Below, one piece after another: positions 28,351 to 41,461 of a stretch of DNA of 64,000 nucleotides. Numbering within the stretch: the stretch's first letter is position 1; every line of letters starts with the position of its first letter. The stretch comes from Neelides folsomi. Its lineage: Eukaryota > Arthropoda > Collembola > Neelipleona > Neelidae. The notes beneath the pieces were generated by a model. That model had not been told where the DNA came from. It searched no databases and worked only from the letters and a program-made list of their open reading frames with translations. Position numbers and translations under genes: made by a program. Location: the NCBI GenBank assembly GCA_034687125.1, contig JAQGBZ010000020.1, forward strand, positions 124,001 to 188,000, given 5' to 3'.

Positions 28351-29834
28351 AATGTATAATACACATATGTACTATATAAATATACACGTTTAAATATATA
28401 CCTATTGTATATAAAAATTATAAACTTAAAGTTAGTGTTATATGGAGTTACCAAATATGATATATGAGTATGTATACATATTATTATGTATGGTATAGTA
28501 TGGTGTATGGAGAATGTTATTTTGTTGATATAATGATTTTGTTATATTTTTAAGGATGTTCTCAGTATGAGGATTTTGGGTATTAAATTCCAAGAAGGCG
28601 AAATTGTATTTTATGAAAGTCCCATTGGTCCCTCAAGGAATTTCTCGGCCTGGAGTTTGGCGTTTCAATTCCCTTCCTACTTACCAAACCCCACCATATG
28701 AAATCCCTTCCCATTTTAAACGTCCCCATTATTTACCCATAAATTCAACAATCCAACTGAACTTGAATTTAAAGATTTAATCAAACCGTTTAATTCATTT
28801 TTTACGTTTCCTTCCTTCATACATACAAAATCAACAAAAATCTCATTTAAAAAAATTCATTCAAGATTTTAAACACTGAACATTTTTTGAAAGAGCTGAA
28901 ATATCTGTATAACTATTGGAAAAATAATTAAAATGTTTTTTAAAATGGTTGGATTATAAGGTGAGTCAATTTTGTATTGATTTGGGTTTTGTGGTAGATT
29001 TTGTATGGAGGATTTTGAAAACAGCTTGGGAGCGGATTGGGGGAATTAATTGAAGGTTTTCTCCTGTCCGGAAAGAATTATGAGTTGAGAAAAAACCCAA
29101 AGGGTCCAAAGATTCTCTTAAACAATTTATATGAACATTTTACCTTTACCCAATTTAACCCTTTTTAAATGCATCTAATCTTAAAGCTAAGTTTTTAATC
29201 TTAATTACACTTTTACTTAAAGTCAAAATTAAAATTAAATTTAAATCATTTTAAGAAAATATTTCAATTAATTTTATTTAGAAGCCAAGCTGAAATTTTT
29301 TAATTTGTGTAATGTTTAATTATCTTACAATCAGTTCAAATGTTATTTTAACCTTAATTGAATTGTAATTTTAATGTTTAATTAACTTAATTGAATTTTA
29401 GTTTAATTATCTTAATTTAATTATATTTTTAATTGTTGAGGGTGTCCGGGTATTTTGTATTAAGTAAAAGGGTCGTAACTCTTCATTTGGCTGAGTGGAT
29501 GGTTGAATTGAGTAATGTCTCGTTCCATGCAAACTCCGAGAAACTTTTGTTCATTTTTTCTCCCCATCCCCGCCATTCCCATTCTTTATGTGAGCTGTCG
29601 AAAAACAAATCTTAGTCGTGCTGTTTTGGCATGCAAAAACGATCGTTCGTCACTCGCTATTTCCACACCATTTAGCCCGCCAGGCCACTCCCGGAATCAC
29701 CCGCTTCAACCCTCAAAACATACAAAAATCCCCTCGCTCCTTCTCCCGCATCTAAATATCCCCCCTATGATAATCTCAAAACTCCAATCTTAATGTTTAG
29801 ATCAATTCCTATACACATCACTGTATTCATCACT

Positions 29835-29894
29835 ATGTTCATCACTATGATAAATTCCTATGTTCATCACTATGATAAATTCCTATGTTCATCC
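29835..29894. repeat. 25 bp tandem array, 2.4 copies
   Basis: Two perfect copies of a 25-base unit starting ATGTTCATCACTATGATAAA (29835 and 29860) and a partial third (29885). A shorter CATCACTATG-like repeat precedes it from about 29816. Confidence 0.88.
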
Positions 29895-32800
29895 GAAGCC
29901 AAATCCGAAATATGGCGATAACCCCGATATGCACAAATGAGTCAATAAAAGAAAAAGATCATCACTTTAATCAATTTATGATCTTTTTTATTTTATTCGA
30001 AGAGGAGGTATTTTTTCATTTTTGTCAATTCAAAATTTTAAATATTTTATTATAAAAATTCATCTATTTTATTATTTCATCAATTTATGAATTGTAATTT
30101 AGAGCCAAACATATTAAAATGAATTTCTTTTCAAATATTAAATTTACAGATTTCGCATAATCTGCAACTAAAGTTGATTTTAAATTATATTGTATTTAAA
30201 TATGTATTTAATTATAGTTAATAAATGTAAGGTTAAAATGTCATTTGGTTCAATAACAGAGAGGTTTTAAATGTTGATTTTTGTTCTTTGATTGTTCCAA
30301 TTCCCGTTTCCATTTCCTTGTTTGGATCATTCGAGATTTCCTTCTTCCTTCTTGAATGAGTTTCACGAGGTTGTAAATCAAAATGAAGAATCATCATCAT
30401 CTGTCTCTCCTTTGCAAACTCACATTGGAGAAAACTTTCACTTGCGCGTTTCATCACACCAACAGAAATTGAAAAACACGGGTTGAAAATAAAGATCATA
30501 AATTATACAAAACACTAACAAGATCAAATATGGCATTTATGAACAACAATCAAAATGACTAAAACCTTTAATACAAAAATCTATCACTATTGGAATAGAT
30601 TTTGAATTCAAACGGATAAAACTATAATAATTAATTTTCTTTTAATTAGATAGAGATTTAAAATTAATTTAAGTTTCATTTTGGACTGTAATTAAATTAT
30701 AGAATTTTTTAATATTTTGATATTTTAATTACAAAGTGACGTTTTAAGCAATTAAGGTTTTAAATGTAAAAATTCCATCGATTCATTTTATTTTACATTG
30801 ACCGGATTATTATTGGTAATTATATAAATAGTTAATTAAAGTTTAGATTCAACGTGAATAAGAATAAGAATCTTATTATAAGCGTGTATAAGATATCGTA
30901 TAAGAATAATATCATGGTAGAAGAAAAAAAGTTTTAAAAATGGGGGAATGAAAAATTGTTATCAGCAGGGAGATGAAGGGGGCTGAGGTTTTTGGGCCAA
31001 TAGTTAACGAGTTTTTGGATCCTCACGAACCTCCCTCAACTTGCACCCTCAAAAGCCCCCGGTCAACATTCAGTTATTGGTCAGGTGTGTGGCCGTTTAC
31101 GACTCGTCCCAACACACACACAGAAACCTAAACAGGTTGTTGAACATTCAACTCCCAAATAATACAAATTTCAACAAAATCATAAAATCATCATAAACTG
31201 TATTTAAAAGGCTATTAAGCCATTAAACACTTAAAATCATTTTAAATCAAATTTAAATTAAAAACAATAAAACGCTTAAAATTTCCGGCAAAAAACCAAA
31301 CTTTACGAAATTAAACTTTAAATTAATAAAAAGTTTATTTTTTATATGACTTTAATTAATAAAATTTTACCAGTTTACATAAAGTATACGATTTATTTTT
31401 ATTTATTTGAAACAAAGTTATACGAAATCTAATTCAATTTAATCCAAGCTATACGATTTGATTTTTAAAATCAAGATTCTCATTTTAAGAGTAATTTTGT
31501 ATACGATTTTGTATACGATTTTTATATAAAAATTTGTGTTTGGGATCTTGTAAGAATTGTGATAATTGAAGTTGAGTGATAATCAAAGATAAGGGAAGTG
31601 CTAAACTGTTAGAAAAATCTTTAATTGGCGCTTGAACTTTGAAGTTCATTGGTGGTGAAGTGGAAAATCGGCAGAGATTTGCGAGATGAGCGGAAGGAAC
31701 GAAATCCCCGTTCAACTTCACCGCTAATTTCATCAAACAACTCTGAGAACTCAGGTGGGAATTTTGACTCTTTTTAACCTCCATTGATCAACCCAAGAAA
31801 GAAGTTTCACAAATTTCACACTTCGATTAATTCAAACAATTTTAAAAGACGTCATTGGAATTGAAATCATTTAGCGTGAAAAAGAGGTTTACTTTTAAAG
31901 CATTTACATTTCAAGTATTTTAAGTATTTTAATACAAGCTATTTGCTAACTATCAGGTTAAAAATGAAAAAATTGAATTAAAAGATTTAAATTAAAAATT
32001 AAAATCGGATTCTGAATTTAATTGAATGTGAATTTAAATGTAGAGAAATGGTATTTGGTTTATGAAGGGAAATTTGAGAAACGGCATTTTGTATCTCGTG
32101 GCGATACAACGCGTTGTAGGGCGGTTTTGAATTTTAGTGAAGGTTTGGGTGCTAAGGGTTGAGGTTTGAGGTTTGGGTGCCTTAAGGATCTCCGACCTCC
32201 CTCTCGGTTCACTTCACAAGGGTTCTGCTCATCCCTTAGTCTTCAAGTTCCAAACACTCGTTCAAGGTGTCTCTTTACACATCATTACAATTACTTCATT
32301 CGCATTCTGATAATAAAGATGAAAATAATCACAAATGAAAGATTTTTAATAGAAATCAATTTCATCACTTAATGGATTATTATTTACAATTTACAACTAT
32401 TGAGTTTAATGTTACAATTGGATTTCGATTTCGATTCTGATTAAATATAATAATTGAATTATTTAATTATTTAAAAAAAATTATAATTTTAAATTGATTT
32501 TATAAAATATTTCACATATAGTAATTTCACTGTATATATTTTATAAAGTTTTTACACTTCTTATTGTAATTCAAATTCTCGCACAAGTTTTAAATGTTAT
32601 TTGATATTTAATTATTCACATTAACACATCACGATTTTAATAATACTTAAATATATTGGGACAGATAGACAGAGGCCGAATTTTGTAATTTGTAAATATT
32701 AAAGGCTTAAAGAGATTAAGATAATTATTAAGATTATAAGAAAAGAGCTTAAAATGAAAAGGGATCGGAACTATAAGAATTGCATGTTTATGGAATTAAG

Positions 32801-35118
32801 GGAGAAATCTTTTAAAAGTTGTTGGTTTGAATTCTTAGAAAAGAGTGAAGGGAAAATTGAGGATTCAATTTGACTCCAAATTGGCCGACCTTTTAAATCC
32901 GTTATAAAAATGCCCTTGACATTGAAAAACATTTTGAAGTTTTTCCTTATTTGCTTATCTCCAACTGCCCCTTAATTTATTGGCTTTTTCAATTCATTCA
33001 CAATAAGGAATTGTAAAGCTATAAAGATAATAAAGAACTGGTCCAAGTTGATAATAAGGATGAAATCTATCTTACAATATGTAATCTATACTGTACTATA
33101 TAGTAGACGAATACTATCAGTTGTATAAACGTAAATGTATGTGAATGTTATATATCGCTTTTAAATATTTGTCTCATCCCGTAAGTTTATATAGCGAGTC
33201 GAATTGCCATGTTTAAAGAATAAGTCCGAGTTGCATAAGAAATGTTCAGTTACGGTGAATTTGAATGAAAAAGCATAAAACTTGGGAGTTCTTGCACAAA
33301 GTTGAAGGTTGTGAGTTTTTGGGTTCTTTTTACTCACTCCGGGTTTTACGGCCTTAAAAAGGTCGAAGGAGATAAAAGAAGGGACGTCGAGTTCCGTTCA
33401 AAACCAAAGGCAATAAAGCAATAAAACATTCACAGATTCACTCAAAGCTTCCTAACCAGAAATGAGCAAAACTCTTTAAACTCAATAACTTTAAACTCGT
33501 CCAATTCTTAAATATCCATTTTTTTAATTAAAAGTAAAATAAAAGTAAAATTAATTATTTTAATATTTTTAATTTTATTTTCAGTATTATTGTTAGGATA
33601 AATTTAATGTAATGTAATGTAATTAAAGTATCTTTAATAAGATATTTTTTATTACATTTTTCTATTACATTTTTCTACTACATTATTTCTGGTTTAATTT
33701 GTTAAAGCAAGCTATTAAGTTATTATAAATAATTTATTAATAATTTAGGTATAATGACGATAAATCATTGGGAGATGTTGAAAGTTGTTCTTGGTAACAA
33801 TTATAAGTTGGATCTCTCTGTTGGTTCTGGTGAGAATGTTGAGGTGGATTTGAATGGACGCCGCCGTCCATCAACAACAATTCTCTCCTGAAGAAGATTT
33901 ACGGCCTTTCACATTCAACCTCCGCTGGTCGAATGTCCTTTTATACCTCGGCCACATCTCTAACCAATCTCATAGAAATCTTCTCTCCATCTCCTTTTGG
34001 TTCATTAACTCAACTCGCCAACTTTTTATTCCTTCGAGCTACAAAGAAGGAACAAAGTTGAAAATGAGATTATAATGCGAGAAAATACCATAACCCTTAA
34101 ATTTGCATATCCTTTATAATTGATTCAGATGAACATCAAAATGTTCATTAAGAAAAACAAGATAAAATACAAAATTTATTCACAACTGACTTTGAACAAT
34201 TTTAACACAAATCTTCAATACAATTTCCTTCAATACAATTTCAATACAAGATTTAACACAATTTTAATACAAAATTTAACACAATAATTATAAAATAACA
34301 AAATTTATTACATTTATTAAATGTCATTTAAAATGTAAAATTTAATCCATTTTGTTTCAATTTCTGTTTTTTACATTACAGTTTTGTATCATTTTGAATT
34401 CTGTTATAAAGTTGAGGATGAGAATTTTAGTTTTGGAGGTTTTAAGGTTTTGTATTATTTTCATTTTCCATTCCTTTCCCCTTTTGTATCTTTTGGTTGA
34501 AGTTTGGATGAATTGGAGTTGAAGCAGAGGAAGATGAATCTTCTCCCACCTTCCCCTCACGCATGTTTATTACCTAACCAAGTGACGTCAATTTAATCGA
34601 TTCACAAATTTATCACACAAAACTCAATCAACTCCAAACAATTATCAACTTAATCCACATTAGCCAAATATCGAATTTAATACTTAAATATTAATAATTA
34701 TTCAAGGAGACTAAATATTGATAGAATTTAATGAGACTAAATACTGATAAGATTAAAATGAAATTTTATGGTGATGATTTGTGAAACTAAATCTCGTTGT
34801 TATAAAATGTTAAACTAAATGCAGGTCGTATATTTATTAGCGCTGACAATTGAAATGTTTTAACGGCCGGTTTCATGTTTGTGAGTCAAAGTGTGAGTCT
34901 GTGTGTGTTTTGTATTATAGGTGAAAAGAGCGCGGAGGAACTCGTGAGGGAATGAGCCATTAGATATGATGAATGGAAACCATTTTCCTTGCTACATGAT
35001 AAATTCATCCAAGAGACAACTCAAGTTATAAACCTTTTATTTTTTCACTTACTTTTTTTCATCCAAAGTGATGAGGGAAAATTGTCCATTATCTTTATTA
35101 TGACTCAACCCCCCAAAA

Positions 35119-35154
35119 TCAAATTGGATGAAAAAATCAAATTGGACGAAAAAA
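35119..35154. repeat. 18 bp tandem duplication
   Basis: TCAAATTGGATGAAAAAA is repeated with one T to C change (35119-35136, 35137-35154), followed by further TTGGATG-type echoes to about 35190. Confidence 0.85.
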
Positions 35155-35440
35155 TGGAGAATTTGGATGGGAAATGAATTGGATGGAAAATGGGAAGGGA
35201 TGATTTTAAAAAGATGCGCTTTGGGGATTATTGAAATTTATTCCCCTAGTTGAACTAAAATCCCCTTGTTTTGTATATGAAGAAATTCAGAAGAAGAATA
35301 TGCAGAAATTCTTGATATAGGAAGAAGATCATAAAAAATAGAATAATGCAAATAAAGATGACAAATCCTTAATTTTGACTTTCTCTTTTTCAATGTATTT
35401 TTGAATTATTCGAAAAGATTGTTAAAGGAACTTGAATGAA

Positions 35441-35476
35441 TTTTGAAAGGATTTTTGAAAGGATTTTTGAATGGAT
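35441..35476. repeat. 12 bp tandem array, 3 copies of TTTTGAAAGGAT
   Basis: Two perfect copies and one with a single A to T change at 35441, 35453 and 35465, on the G+T-rich arm that switches near 35520. Confidence 0.88.
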
Positions 35477-37604
35477 TTTGAGTCATTGGTATTTTTGTTC
35501 CTTTTTGGGTAGAGTCCGTTTGTCTTCCCACTTCCGCTTGCTATTTCTTTCCGGTTCTGACGGCCGACTTCCGCCGTCTCCTCCCCTCCACTTCCACGAA
35601 CAATGGAAAGTTCCTTTACTCAATTCCAGACATTTTTTTAATACTGTTTTTTACAATAAACTATAAGAACATTATAAAGACTACAACTTGCGATAATATA
35701 CTATTATACCATATATTGCGATATTAATCTTAAAATTCTTATATCTTGCGATTACTCATACTGATATAAAAGTGTCATAAGACAGTTTATTTTTACTTAA
35801 CATTATAATTATACCTGTATATGGAATTCAACTATAAGTCATTTTACTATAACTTACGATATGTCAATAGTACTATAAGTTGGGTGATATAATTATTATA
35901 ATGCATGTATTACTTCGTGGATGAAAAATGTAATGTGAGTAAATCTCCATTAATGTTTTTGTCCAGGGATTTGAAAAAGGTTTTAGGTTTTGAAGTGTAT
36001 TGGATTTTGATTATGTGGAGATTATGAGATTATACGTTTTTCGATGGATCATGAAATATGATTTTGTGATCATCGACAGAATCCATGTTTTGTTATTACG
36101 GAGAGTGTCGGTGTAAATGGAGGGAGATGTTTATTAAAAAGGGCTGTAAGTAAGATGGATGAACCTTTTTTGTTCTTTGGGTGGGTTGGCGGGTGTTTGG
36201 TCGAGGAGATCCGCCAGGTTGGGACAGACAATGGAATTCAAATTGGGAAATTTATGCCCGCCCTGGATCGATAACGAGACATGAATCAACTATCCACAAA
36301 GGGAGACACAAAAATCCCTTTTATAAACATTTTAACTGACATTTTCAGATTGCCTTCGTTTTCACTTTTCTAAATTTTTATATTTAATAATATGCATTTA
36401 ATTTTAGTTAAATACTTAAAAAAAATTAAGTTAGTTGAATAGTTAGGAAGTTGTCAATTACGCGTCTTTTCCATTATCTTTCCCTATTATCTATTTATCT
36501 TCATTTAATTAGGGAGAGTGTGTGAATTATGCCCCTTGGAACAAGCGATGGTGCAAAGATTAAATTTTTCATGTGTGTTCTTTTTTATCTTCAATCACCG
36601 GCTTAAAAGGAATTGTAAATAAGTTAAATATGAAAACCCCAATGGCTATTTAATACAATAAGGAGATAAATGTAATAAAGACCACCATAAGATATATTAA
36701 AATGCATAAGATCAAATGAGAGTAAAAGAAGAGATATACTAAGATCTTTGTAGGAGGTATGAGATATAAAATAAGTACAGATAAAGTATAAGTACATACA
36801 GATAGTTATATATACCAATACAGCTATATTATATATTTTGCTATATGGTAGACTCCTCAGTGTCATACGGTGAAGTTATCATAGATGTATGGTTATATAA
36901 CTTATATGTTATATTATACTATATTATTGTATGTTATATTAGGTATGTGGTGTAGATATATTAGAGCGTTGTTGTAAGAAATTTTTGTATATTGTATAGG
37001 AAAGATGTTTGTGGAGTAATGATAAAAAATGGCGGATTGTCCGTAGGAGTTTTGATGTTGAGTTTTGCAAAAATGTGTAGGTGAAGCGGATCGTGAGGAA
37101 ATAAATCCATCGAGGAGTTGTCCAAATTGACGTGAGAGTGAGAGTCAGAATTTTTTCGGGGTCTGGCGTGGGTTGGAGGAATCCGAATTGTGTTCATGAG
37201 GAGCTGAGCTGTGAGCGAAGCTGCGGGCGAAGCTTCCAGCGAACCAAGGAGGGTCGTAAATCACCTCCCCTGTCAGATTATTCCCGTCCCACCAACTCCG
37301 AGGATACATCCACAAAAGAATAACAAAACCCTCCTTTCTTTATTAACCGGACCAAAACGAGGGTCCTACACTTACTATACCAGAAATATTCTCCCCCCAA
37401 AAAATACCCAACCAAAGGAGATAGCTTTTTACGAATAAACCCTCCCTGAGATCCATTGTCAATACAAAATATACAAAATATAGCTCCTGCTTTTTCAACA
37501 CAGCCAAAAATATTAAGAATATTATTCACTTATTTTATTTATCCTAACTGATCAGTAACAATCAATAATAAATATTGGTTAAGTTAGGTCAGAATGATCA
37601 AGTT

Positions 37605-37622
37605 TGGTTAGGTTAGGTTAGT
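37605..37622. repeat. short interstitial TTAGG repeat
   Basis: TTGGTTAGGTTAGGTTAG matches three units of the arthropod telomere repeat. Similar tracts lie at 46054-46071 (same orientation) and 15249-15264 (opposite orientation, CCTAA). Confidence 0.7.
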
Positions 37623-37747
37623 TAAATTGTTAAAGTACATATAATATTATTGTTAAGAAAAATTATGTGAAGCTAAGAATAAGATAAGTATAGTTAAGTT
37701 GGGTTAAGTATAGTTGAATTATAGGTTCAATTAATTGTTCCAATTTA

Positions 37748-37789
37748 TTCACCTCAGTTAATTCATCTCAGTTAATTCACCTCAATTAA
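37748..37789. repeat. 14 bp tandem array, 3 copies of TTCACCTCAGTTAA
   Basis: Contiguous copies at 37748, 37762 and 37776 with single-base changes. Confidence 0.88.
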
Positions 37790-39480
37790 TTCCATTCTCA
37801 TTATTATTATCACATTATTATTGTCTATTACACCTCGGGAGTCATTTTCATCCAGGGAGCTTTCATTTATCATTCCGTCCTTGGACCGATAAAGAAAACC
37901 CTTTTGTGTCTTTTACACGACTACCTTCCTACACTCAAACTACCATCAGTTTACAACACCCAAACACCTTCGCTCCTCCAATGCATTTACATATAATGTA
38001 GGAGGATCATAAAAGTTGATATAACCAACATTCACTATGACGTAATATAAAAATACATTCTTTTAGAATACCTAAACTATTATATATATTTTCATATACT
38101 ATAAACATAAACCATGTATAGTAATAAACCATGTATTTATTTTATATAGCCAATTATCTACATATTTAATTTAACTACTGTCTACAGCTGTAGGATTGAA
38201 ATAGGTCTATAGAACAGTTTACAGTATAACTACAATCTATAGTATATCATAAGAATGTATATAATAAATATATGTATGGTGAATTGAATTGCTCCTAGTA
38301 CGTATGATAATATTAATAATTAGAGTGAGTGAGAATTGTAGTAATTTGCGAAGTGGCCAGGAAGGTGGTCGGACCATTTTCCTAATTGAAGTCGAGTCAT
38401 TTGGGTAATTCACACGGGCGCCGTGGACTCCCCTTCATCATCCTTAGACCAGAAGGGAACATTGGAGAAGACAGAGGGAATTAAATGGAGTTGGGAAGGA
38501 GAAGAGACGTTGGAATACTTGGGATGAGTTTGGGATGAGTTTGGAGGGAGAATCTTCTTTAGATCTCGTTGGATCGTGAGTGAGGTCACGCTCCCACCCT
38601 TTCCGCTCTTCTACCCGCTTGAAAGTTCTTTGCGGATCTAAAGATCAGTCAAAGATAACAACTTGGGGGCAAAAACACTTTTCGCACCCTTCGGCTCCTT
38701 CACATCCTCAACCAAACAAAGTTTAGGGCTCAAATGGAGATTAATTAAACTTCCAACACGGAGGATAATTCAAATTATCACAATCTTTATTCAATTGGAT
38801 GGAAAATCTTAATCCACTTTTAATTATTCACTACTTAATTTAACATAATGGCAGGATTTATCACTTGGCTGCATTTAGCTTTATTAAACAAATTTTTCTA
38901 TACAGTTTAAAATGCAATATAATGACTTAGATTTAAATACAAGTTATTTAACTTACATTTAAAGTTAATTTTTTGCATAAGTGGAATATTTAACTCTGGT
39001 AGAATTTCCACTTTCGAAATTCTCTAAATATCCCAATTGGTTTTGGTTCTTTTGTGTGTGAATTTTCGCTTTTTAGTGTGTCCATTGATCCATATGGGTT
39101 CTGCCACCTGCGGTTTGAATTGGCCAAGAGGGAACCAGAAAGTGGACATTTTCCTTTTTGCAGGGCGGCGTCCATCGCGCCCCAATTTCTATTCAACTTC
39201 AGACCAAGGGGAAATTGAAGGAAAAAATGTTGCTTGGCCACTTCGCAATTCTTCACCTCATTTACAAAACAAAGAGATCTGAAATATTCAATTTATTTCA
39301 TTAGTACACAAAATCCAATTAATTTATTTTATTTAATTCATTTTATTTCAATCATTCAAGTTATTTAAAAGTTAAATGTTGCATTTCTGCTTTTATTAAC
39401 TAAATATGTAAAATTGTAAATGACCTTAATTGAATTTAAACTTTATTGAATCGACATAAATTGTATTTAATTACATTTAA

Positions 39481-39560
39481 TTCCAATGAATTGTATTTAA
39501 TTCCAATGAGTTGCATTTAATTCCAATAAGTTGCATTTAATTCCAATGAATTACATTTAA
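39481..39560. repeat. 20 bp tandem array, 4 copies
   Basis: Four contiguous 20-base units beginning TTCCAATGAATTGTATTTAA (39481, 39501, 39521, 39541) with one to three substitutions each; a partial unit (TTGTATTTAATTACATTTAA) precedes it. The region is AT-rich with no coding signal. Confidence 0.9.
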
Positions 39561-40896
39561 TTGTATTGATTGAATTTAAACATATTTAATTAAATTCTAA
39601 TTATTCATTTTCTATTAAATTGTATGCAATTAATACATTGAATGTTTTTTTTTATTTTTCCTCCTTTGATTGTAAAGTGAATTGAGAGATTTTGTTCTTT
39701 TTAATGTTGTGTGGATAGGGGCGCCCATTTTTCATGTTTAGGGTTATAGGAATTGATAAATATTGTTTGAGTGTTCGTAAATGTGAGTCAAATGAGCAAT
39801 TGGGTTGAGTTTATGAAGGAATAAAAATTAAAGTTATAGCGCCGTCACGCCCTCCCAAAGGACCAAACGGGTTTTGGGAAAAGTTTTTTTGTTCCCCTCG
39901 AAGGTCTCCGGCGATTCCTCCACAAATCCCCCTCAGAGAAATTTAATAGAGAAATCAAACCTCCTTAATGACAACATTTAAATAATGGCCTTTTTTAAAT
40001 CAACACTCAAAATGTTAATTAACAAAATCAGCTCCTTCATTTACTTTACTTTTTTCTTTCCCTCTCCGTTACGTCTTTTTAATGTCTTTTTAATTCAACT
40101 CATTTTATTACCAACAACTTGTTTTAAAAACTATACATAACATAAATACATATATGCAGTATACTTAATATAAAAAGTATATAGCTACTTACATGTATAA
40201 AGTTAAATGAGTTTAAATCATGTAATATGAACATTTTAAATATGGCGGTTAAATAAGATTTGAATTTTGTCATTAAGGGATTTTAATCATTTTTACTAAA
40301 GGTGTTTTACTAATAGAGTTTTAATTAAATTGGTTTAGAATTTAAATGGTTTAGGACGCTAATTTAATTTTCAATTTGGTTTATTTGGATGGGATTTGAA
40401 AGTGAATTGGAAATGAATTTAAAAGGAAAGTTTTGAATGAATTTGAACGTGAATTTGCATTAATTCCAAAGGGGAATTTTGACTCATTGAAGAGTTCTCA
40501 TTGAAGAGGATTTTAAAAAAGGCGTTTAGGGTTCCATTAGGGAAGCATCGGGTCATTTTGTTTCGGGGAAGGGTTTTTCAATGAAGGCGTCCGGGAGGAG
40601 AGAAAAGAAATAATTAAAACGTTGGATGTTTTTGAGTGTCGGTGGGGAAGTTCGCGGCGGTTCGAGTCCTCATAATACTCAAACCCTCATAAATTTAAAC
40701 CCGGAGAATTTCATTTAAAACCATTTATTTCAATCTTCCCCTTCCACAACTCCCAAGGAGAATATCATCATTAATACACTCAACACCAATTGCCCCAGTT
40801 AAGCCGAACATAATATTTATTTATTTATTTAACTAACTCTTTTTCATAATTTAATTTAAAGAATAAACAATTTTCGGAGCTTTATTTTATATATAA

Positions 40897-40996
40897 AGCT
40901 AAAATCTGATATAAAATATTTAAACCGCCAAAACTAAGATTATTTAAACAGCTAAAATCTGAATATTTAAACCACCAAAATTAAAATTATTTAAAT
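40897..40996. repeat. about 50 bp tandem duplication
   Basis: Both halves read GCTAAAATCTGA, then ATATTTAAACC, CCAAAA and ATTATTTAAA. The first copy (about 40897-40949) has an extra TATAAA relative to the second (about 40950-40996). Confidence 0.75.
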
Positions 40997-41417
40997 ATTG
41001 TTTAAATTAATGAGAAATAATTGACAATTGCTAATTGAAGTATTGAACTAAAGTGGCAATTGAAGTTTTGAATTATTGTGTTTAGGATAGAAATTAATGT
41101 TTTTAAGTTTGGTTTTGTATTTTGTATGATGTGAGGTATTTAATTATAAGGGCCGTGATTCATGAAGGGGGCGGGGAGTAATATCGAATTTAATATAATT
41201 CCGATCCATGGGTTTCCCCTAGGGCTGAATATATTTTCAACTTTGGTCTGATAGATTGGCAGATTTATTGGCCCAGCCAAGGCGACATCGTTCTTCAATT
41301 TATTATGGCGGAGGAGGGAGGAGACAGACACTCCGACACTCCGACCATCTCCTCAGCTCAAACCCAGCTCCTATGAATCTCCTCTTCATCTCTACATCCA
41401 TCCCTATATGATCCTCC

Positions 41418-41461
41418 ATGGATCTCCCATAGATCTCCCATAGATCTCCTATAGATCTCCT
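41418..41461. repeat. 11 bp tandem array, 4 copies of ATAGATCTCCY
   Basis: Four near-perfect 11-base copies (41418, 41429, 41440, 41451), differing only in the third base of copy 1 and in the final C/T. It lies in a C-rich stretch. It shares the ATCTCCT core with the array at 19008. Confidence 0.9.

Larger units (their letters stand above)
24001..32000. other. noncoding upstream region, segment 4
   Basis: No coding region is supported. A CpG-richer patch lies at about 24120-24420. Skew switches lie near 25180, 25860, 26580, 27180, 28650, 29550, 31020 and 31700. Arrays lie at 27622, 28304 and 29835, and TTTACGGCC at 25051. Confidence 0.7.
32001..40000. other. noncoding upstream region, segment 5
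   Basis: No coding region is supported. Skew switches lie near 32200, 32880, 33380, 33860, 34530, 35520, 36230, 37250, 38580, 39160 and 39850. TTTACGGCC occurs twice (33345, 33898). A CpG-richer patch lies at about 37120-37330, with TTAGG units at 37605. Confidence 0.7.
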
